Below are positions 33,651-39,302 of a stretch of 39,302 nucleotides of DNA, piece after piece; the stretch's first letter is position 1, and every line of letters begins with the position of its first letter. The notes beneath the pieces are model-generated. The model searched no databases. It was not told the origin of the DNA and saw only the letters and a list, made by a program, of their open reading frames with translations. The translations under genes and the position numbers were made by a program. This stretch comes from a bacterium (GTDB taxonomy: Bacteria; Patescibacteriota; Minisyncoccia; UBA6257; Colwellbacteraceae), in contig JAJYME010000008.1 in NCBI GenBank assembly GCA_021787205.1, positions 1 to 39,302 of the forward strand, given 5' to 3'.

Positions 33651-34718
33651 ATGCTTGAAGTTCTTGGTAAAAAAAATATCCTGGGAGTTGATATCGGGAC
33701 CGTCTCTATCAAAGTTGCCGAATTGCAATCAGCCGGAGAGGGGAATTTCTTGCTTACCAATTATGGGATTGCCGAATCGACCGAATATCTTGATCGTTCC
33801 AACAGTGTCATTCAAAGCAGCTCTTTTAAGATTGATGAATCATCCGCGGTGGATATGCTCTCCTTCCTTATCAAGAAGGGGGATTTCAAGACCAAGGACT
33901 GTTGCGCTGCCGTTCCCGGATTCACTTCTTTTACTTCGTTGCTCGAACTTCCGGTTATGTCCGATGCGGAATTAGCCCAGGCCATCCCTTTCCAGGCTCG
34001 CTCGCTTGTCCCTCTTCCCATTTCCGATGTGACTATCGACTGGATGCCGATCGGCACCTTTGAAGATGAGAAGGGAAACAAAAAGCAGCAGATATTCATG
34101 GTTTCCGTTCCTAACGAGACCATCCATACTTACCACAGCATCTTCAAAAAATCCGGACTTAATTTAAAGATGTTGGAAATTGAAGGCATGAGTTTGGCCA
34201 GAGCCCTGTCTAACAAAGGGGATGGCAATATCCTCGTCATTGATATAGGCGCCTTATCAACCTTGATAACTGTCGTATCCAATGGTTCGCTTAAATATTC
34301 GACCCAAACCGATTTTGCCGGCAGTTCGCTGACACAGGCTCTCATCAAAGGCTTGGGTATCTCCTCAAAAAGAGCGGAAATACTAAAGAAACAAAGAGGG
34401 CTCTCCGGTATGACGGGCGAATACGGATTATCCACTTTAATGCAGCCTTTTCTGGATGTTATAATTAATGAAGCAAGAAGAGTCGGGGATATCTTTGAGA
34501 AAAAATATAATCAAAAGATCGAAAAGGTTCTTCTGACCGGCGGTGGCGCCGACCTTGTCGGTATCGATGTCTATATAGCCAAGGCCCTATCTCTCAAAAC
34601 CGAGAAAGGGAACGGCATGGAAAAGATCAAATTCCCGGCGATTGTCGCTCCGATAGCGTCTTGGATAGGTACTCGCTTTGCCGTAGCCTTGGGCGCAGGA
34701 TTAAAAATATTTTATTAA
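33651..34718 (+). CDS. pilM: type IV pilus assembly protein PilM
   Basis: VLGKKNILGVDIGTVSIKVAEL; AIPFQARSLVPLPISDVTIDW; VLLTGGGADLVGIDVYIAKAL. Confidence 0.93.
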   Translation: MLEVLGKKNILGVDIGTVSIKVAELQSAGEGNFLLTNYGIAESTEYLDRSNSVIQSSSFKIDESSAVDMLSFLIKKGDFKTKDCCAAVPGFTSFTSLLELPVMSDAELAQAIPFQARSLVPLPISDVTIDWMPIGTFEDEKGNKKQQIFMVSVPNETIHTYHSIFKKSGLNLKMLEIEGMSLARALSNKGDGNILVIDIGALSTLITVVSNGSLKYSTQTDFAGSSLTQALIKGLGISSKRAEILKKQRGLSGMTGEYGLSTLMQPFLDVIINEARRVGDIFEKKYNQKIEKVLLTGGGADLVGIDVYIAKALSLKTEKGNGMEKIKFPAIVAPIASWIGTRFAVALGAGLKIFY

Positions 34719-34728
34719 ATAACAAATT

Positions 34729-35391
34729 ATGGATGGAGAATTAAACAAAATTTTAGGGGGATCCGGAGGTTCTCTATACCGGCCGGAAGAAAAACCAGTC
34801 TTTACCTGGGGAATCTTGTCGGTTTCAGGGGTAGCTTTCGGTATCGTCTTTTTGATCTATGCCGGCCTAGCCTTCGGCTATAAATCTCTCTTGAATAACT
34901 CTATCGCCGACATCGAGGCGAAGACCAAGGAGATTTCCGCCCAAAGGCAACAGGACGCGGCTGCTAACCAATTCACCTCCGGCTTCATCGACCTCTATTC
35001 CCAAGCGACCAACGCCAAGAAACTATTGGCCGCTCACACCTCCTTCCAACCCGTTTTCGATTTTTTGGAGAACACTACCCGCCCCGATGTTTACTATAAG
35101 ACTATTCAGGTAAGCAAAGATGATAATCTTGTTTCGGTGACCGGGATCGCCAAGGATTATTCCGCCTTCTCGAATCAGATGGCTATCTTTAACGCCTCTC
35201 CTTTGGTCACCGGGACGAGTGTCATGGGCGTAGTTGAAAACGAGGAGGGTATTCCTTTCGATATCAGGATCGCCGTCGTTCCCGAAATGTTCAAATATAG
35301 CGTTTTGCAGCCCTCGATGGCCGGATCGACCGATGCCTCTCAGAACCAGGTGGGAAGCGCTGGATCGTCCCAAAACCAAACAAACCAATAA
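34729..35391 (+). CDS. PilN-like pilus assembly protein
   Basis: short N-terminus, one TM, coiled region; position directly after pilM. Confidence 0.6.
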   Translation: MDGELNKILGGSGGSLYRPEEKPVFTWGILSVSGVAFGIVFLIYAGLAFGYKSLLNNSIADIEAKTKEISAQRQQDAAANQFTSGFIDLYSQATNAKKLLAAHTSFQPVFDFLENTTRPDVYYKTIQVSKDDNLVSVTGIAKDYSAFSNQMAIFNASPLVTGTSVMGVVENEEGIPFDIRIAVVPEMFKYSVLQPSMAGSTDASQNQVGSAGSSQNQTNQ

Positions 35392-35402
35392 TAACTGACT
35401 TT

Positions 35403-36035
35403 ATGCTCGAAACATTAAAAGATTCAACAAAAAGACTATATAGCTCTATATTGGCCCTTACCCTGATTTCAGGGAGCTTTTACGTCTTCTTTACAATGGT
35501 TGTCCCGGAGTATCAAGCCGACCAGGAATTGAGATCCAAGAAAGCCAGCGAAGAGAAGGTCCTTGCGGAATTTCAAAAAGCTCTTGAAGAAACCAACAGG
35601 CTTAAGGCTACTTATAGCAGCGTCGAGCAATTTAAAAGCCAGCTTAACCAGTTTTTACCCATAAGGGAAGAATTACCCCCGATCATCAACCAGTCTTACG
35701 GCTTAGCCTCCCTCAACAATATCACCTTATCCGGAATCGACTTCCAGGTAAAACCCTCTGGAGAATCGATCAATAAGAAAGTTATCGTCCGTCCGAACTC
35801 AAAGGTAACCATTACCGTCAGGAGTTCTGGGAAGTACGATGATCTTAAGCGTTATATCTCGGACTTGGAAACCAATTTGAGACTTTTTGATCTGGAATCA
35901 ATCAATGTCAGCGGTGGAGGCAAGAAGGATTCTCCTCTTGAAGCTTCGATTTCCTTTGATGCTTATTATCAACCAAAGAGCGTGATCGACAATACGAAAG
36001 CCTCGGGGGCTCAGGATCAGTCCCAATCTCAATAA
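35403..36035 (+). CDS. PilO-like pilus assembly protein
   Basis: N-terminal TM, coiled coil, LPIREELPPIINQSYGLASLNNITLSGIDFQ; position after the pilN-like gene. Confidence 0.7.
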   Translation: MLETLKDSTKRLYSSILALTLISGSFYVFFTMVVPEYQADQELRSKKASEEKVLAEFQKALEETNRLKATYSSVEQFKSQLNQFLPIREELPPIINQSYGLASLNNITLSGIDFQVKPSGESINKKVIVRPNSKVTITVRSSGKYDDLKRYISDLETNLRLFDLESINVSGGGKKDSPLEASISFDAYYQPKSVIDNTKASGAQDQSQSQ

Positions 36036-36039
36036 TCAT

Positions 36040-36384
36040 ATGGCCATCATAGTTAAAGAAGAAAAAAAATCTAATATCTTGAAGTTCGTTTTGCCCGGTA
36101 TTATTACGGCCCTGATCGGCACCGGGGTTTACTTTACTTTCTTCTCCGCTGCGCCCCTTATCGCTAATATCTCGACTCCGGAGGGTTATGATGAGTTGGA
36201 AAAAATATCCAAGCTCAAGATCGATGTTAATGGGATTGTTGAATCTCCAGTCTGGAAGAGCCTTAAGGTCAGGGAAAATATCGTACAAGTAGATACGAGT
36301 GTTCCCGAAAAGCGCACCAACCCGATGGAACCGTTAATCGTAAAGTCTCAAGCTCCGGTAGTGACCAAACCGGCGACAAGATAA
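36040..36384 (+). CDS. small single-TM protein in the pilus operon
   Basis: 114 aa; ILKFVLPGIITALIGTGVYFTFF; PilP position but no recognised PilP similarity. Confidence 0.55.
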   Translation: MAIIVKEEKKSNILKFVLPGIITALIGTGVYFTFFSAAPLIANISTPEGYDELEKISKLKIDVNGIVESPVWKSLKVRENIVQVDTSVPEKRTNPMEPLIVKSQAPVVTKPATR

Positions 36385-36399
36385 AAAACAAATAACAAA

Positions 36400-38172
36400 A
36401 TGGACGCTAGAAAACTTGCAGAAGAATTAATAAAAAAAGGCGCCATCTCGGATGAGTTGGCCCAGAGGATTATCAATGAGGCGGCGGCAAGAGCTTACCC
36501 CTTTGAGAAGCTTTTGTATGAAAAAAGGCTTATTGATGAGGTCGCTGTCGCTAATGCCAAATCGGCAATCTTGGGCATCCCTTATCAGAAGATAGACCCG
36601 ACGACAGTCTCAGACGATGTCCTTAAGCTTATCCCCGTTGAAACGGCACAATCTTATGGCATTGTGCCGATTAGCGTCACTAAGGATATGGCAATCGTCG
36701 GCATGGTTAATCCGGACAATGTCGAAGCCCAGGAAGCGCTTAAGTTCCTGGCTCAACAGAATAAGATCTCTCTCGGAGTCTATATCATTACCCCGACTGA
36801 TTTTGAGCTTATCATGCGCCGCTATGTTCCTTTTGAAAAAGAAATCCAGCAAGCATTGAAAGCTATCAATATCAAGGTCTTGGGGCAGACGACCGTCGGT
36901 CAGAAAGTTGTCTCCTTGGATGAAGAGAAGGCTTCAGCTGATGAAGCGCCGGTCATTAAGATCGTCTCCTCGATTCTCCGTGCTGCTGTCGACCAGAAGG
37001 CATCCGATATTCACATAGAACCCCAAAGAGGGAGACTCAGGATCCGTTTTCGTTTGGATGGAAACCTGAAAGAAATCCAATCTTTGCCGATAGAGCTTTG
37101 CGCTGCGATTACCGCTCGCGTCAAAGTCTTGGCCGATCTTAAGATCGATGAGACTCGTATCCCTCAAGACGGAAGGTTCAGAACTATTATCTTTGGACGT
37201 GATGTCGATTATCGTGTCGCCACCCTGCCTACTCCTCTCGGAGAGAAGGTGGTTATCCGTGTTTTGGATCCGCTTTCGACCGTCAAAAATCTCTCCGATT
37301 TGGGACTCGTCGGCCAGAACGCCGAGTGGATCCAGGAAGCCCTAGATAAACCGTTCGGGATGGTCTTGGTCACCGGTCCTACGGGATCTGGTAAGACGAC
37401 CACCTTGTATGCTTTCTTGCAACAATTGAACACCGAGGACGTCAATATCATGAGCATGGAAGATCCGGTTGAATATTTCGTTGATGGGGTAAACCAGTCT
37501 CAGATGAAACCGGAAATCGGCTATACTTTCGCCGCCGGTTTGAGACAGGCTCTGCGTCAAGATCCGGATATCATCATGGTCGGTGAGATCCGCGATGGTG
37601 AGACGGCTTCTCTGGCTGTCCAGGCGGCTCTGACCGGTCACACGGTCCTATCAACCTTGCATACCAATAATGCCGCCGGTGTTATTCCGAGATTGGTTGA
37701 TATGAAGGTTGCGCCTTATCTCTTGCCTCCGGCTTTGTCTATTATGATTGCCCAACGTCTCACAAGGAGGCTTTGCCCGAAGTGCAAGCATCCGGTTCCT
37801 GCGACGCCGGAACAAACCAGGATCATTGAGGAAACCTTGAAGGATATGGCTTCGCGCGTTCGCGAAACCGCTTCTCAAAAGACAGCGCCTTTCCAAGTTT
37901 GGGAGGCTCCGGGTTGCGACTTCTGCAAGGGCAAAGGAACCAAGGGAAGAATGGCAATCTATGAATCGATGAAGATGACCCGCGAGCTCGAAGACGTCAT
38001 AGTCAAGGAGCCGTCCGAAGGTAAGGTGAGAGATGAAGGAAAAAGACAGGGTATGGTCACCTTAAGGCAGGATGGAATCTTGAAAGTTCTGGATGGATCG
38101 ATCGGCATCGAAGAAGTTCTGCGCGAGACGGAAGCTGTCGAGCCGGAAGAGACTGAAACTCAATCATCATAA
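36400..38172 (+). CDS. pilB: type IV pilus/type II secretion assembly ATPase (PilB/GspE)
   Basis: GPTGSGKTTTLYAFL Walker A; MSMEDPVEY; LRQDPDIIMVGEIRDGETASLAVQAALTGH; zinc CPKC...CDFC. Confidence 0.95.
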   Translation: MDARKLAEELIKKGAISDELAQRIINEAAARAYPFEKLLYEKRLIDEVAVANAKSAILGIPYQKIDPTTVSDDVLKLIPVETAQSYGIVPISVTKDMAIVGMVNPDNVEAQEALKFLAQQNKISLGVYIITPTDFELIMRRYVPFEKEIQQALKAINIKVLGQTTVGQKVVSLDEEKASADEAPVIKIVSSILRAAVDQKASDIHIEPQRGRLRIRFRLDGNLKEIQSLPIELCAAITARVKVLADLKIDETRIPQDGRFRTIIFGRDVDYRVATLPTPLGEKVVIRVLDPLSTVKNLSDLGLVGQNAEWIQEALDKPFGMVLVTGPTGSGKTTTLYAFLQQLNTEDVNIMSMEDPVEYFVDGVNQSQMKPEIGYTFAAGLRQALRQDPDIIMVGEIRDGETASLAVQAALTGHTVLSTLHTNNAAGVIPRLVDMKVAPYLLPPALSIMIAQRLTRRLCPKCKHPVPATPEQTRIIEETLKDMASRVRETASQKTAPFQVWEAPGCDFCKGKGTKGRMAIYESMKMTRELEDVIVKEPSEGKVRDEGKRQGMVTLRQDGILKVLDGSIGIEEVLRETEAVEPEETETQSS

Positions 38173-39248
38173 TGATCAATTATCAGGAAAAACTAAATCA
38201 ACTTTTGCAGCTTACCGCCAGGCAAGGCGCTTCCGATTTGCACATCGCTGTCGGCCGTCGCCCCACCGTCAGGATTGATGGCTCGCTCATCAGCTTGCAG
38301 CAGGAGCCGATCTTATCGCCAGAAGATGCCCAGGGGTTATCGCTCGCGCTTTTGACTCCGGATCAGAAGGAAAAGCTTTTGAAATTCGGCGATGTCGATT
38401 TTACCTACGCTTATGAAGATAAGGCCCGCTTCAGGACTAATGTCTACTTCCAGAGAGGATTTTTGGCTGCCGCTCTTCGCTTGATTCCAGCTGGGATTAA
38501 GAGTACGGAAGACCTCAGGCTTCCACCAGTAATGCACGAGTTCTCAAAGCTCTCCCAGGGATTTGTCCTGGTGGTGGGACCTGCCGGTCAGGGTAAATCA
38601 ACTACCTTGGCGGCTTTGATTGATGAGATCAATCATAAAAGGATGGATCACATCATCACCGTTGAGGATCCTATTGAATATCTTTTTATCCAGGATAAAT
38701 CGATCATCTCCCAAAGGGAGGTCTCGACCGATTCTCCGGATTTTCACAGGGCTTTGCGCGCTATTCTGCGTCAGGACCCGGATGTCTTGATGATCGGTGA
38801 AATGCGTGACCAGGAATCAATCGCGACCGCTATGACTGCCGCGGAAACCGGTCACTTGGTCTTCTCGACTTTGCATACCAATTCCGCTGCTCAGACCATC
38901 GACCGTATCGTCGATTCTTTCCCGGCGGAACAGCAAGACCAGGCTGCTTCTCAGCTTGCGGCCACGCTCGTCGGGATTATCTCCCAGCGTTTGGTTCCGA
39001 GGATCGGTGGAGGCCGCGTTCCTGCTTGTGAAATCATGATCGCAAACCCCGCCGTCAAGAATCTGATCAGAGAGAAGAAATTCTTTCAGATCGATTTGGT
39101 CATAGAGACGAGTCTTCAGGAGGGAATGATAACCTTGAACCGCTCTCTGGCTGAACTTGTCGTCAGGAAGGAGATTGCCGTAGAGACCGCAGAAACCTAT
39201 TCGCTCAATCCGGGCGAACTGAGACTGTTGCTTGATAGAATGAGATAA
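38172..39248 (+). CDS. pilT: type IV pilus retraction-type ATPase PilT
   Basis: GPAGQGKSTTLAALID; RQDPDVLMIGEMRDQESIATAMTAAETGHLVFSTLHT. Confidence 0.94.
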   Translation: MINYQEKLNQLLQLTARQGASDLHIAVGRRPTVRIDGSLISLQQEPILSPEDAQGLSLALLTPDQKEKLLKFGDVDFTYAYEDKARFRTNVYFQRGFLAAALRLIPAGIKSTEDLRLPPVMHEFSKLSQGFVLVVGPAGQGKSTTLAALIDEINHKRMDHIITVEDPIEYLFIQDKSIISQREVSTDSPDFHRALRAILRQDPDVLMIGEMRDQESIATAMTAAETGHLVFSTLHTNSAAQTIDRIVDSFPAEQQDQAASQLAATLVGIISQRLVPRIGGGRVPACEIMIANPAVKNLIREKKFFQIDLVIETSLQEGMITLNRSLAELVVRKEIAVETAETYSLNPGELRLLLDRMR

Positions 39249-39278
39249 AAATCGCCCTTGTGGGCGATTTTCTTTATT
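39247..39278 (+). terminator. intrinsic terminator
   Basis: AAAATCGCCC-TTGT-GGGCGATTTTCTTT. Confidence 0.75.
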
Positions 39279-39302
39279 TCGGTTTTTTGATTGCGCTTCA
39301 GG

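Overview
Gene-dense 39.3 kb chromosomal segment that looks like a reduced-genome (Patescibacteria/CPR-like) bacterium. The lineage is inferred from gene content and was not tested. Housekeeping genes: ddl, dnaG, rpoD, glyS, metG, leuS, tatD, comF, trxA, an M16 peptidase, an AI-2E-type permease and a PAP2 phosphatase. There is a type IV pilus block (pilM, pilN-like, pilO-like, pilB, pilT) plus four prepilin-like proteins. Two of these carry LamG-like heads and one ends in a phage-tail-fibre-type S74 intramolecular chaperone. tRNA genes: Ala(GGC), Ser(UGA), Ser(CGA) and Ala(UGC). The most striking locus is 27076-27445. A consensus promoter precedes the 5' part of one tRNA-Ala, then one arm of an inverted repeat, a complete second tRNA-Ala(UGC), the other arm, and the matching 3' half of the first tRNA (tandemly duplicated as a 70-bp unit), then a terminator. 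It reads as a tRNA gene interrupted near its anticodon loop with another complete tRNA gene inside the interruption. Other points of interest: a Cache-sensor/solute-binding-protein pair with no permease nearby; many start codons 4-13 nt downstream of a -10 box (predicted leaderless mRNAs), against three unknown genes with TTGACA/17-nt promoters, leaders and strong Shine-Dalgarno sites; paired palindromes over one of those promoters; histone-H1-like Lys/Ala/Pro tails on RpoD and LeuS; and an overlapping basic uORF before an RRM gene. All family calls were made by eye from motifs; no database search was run.
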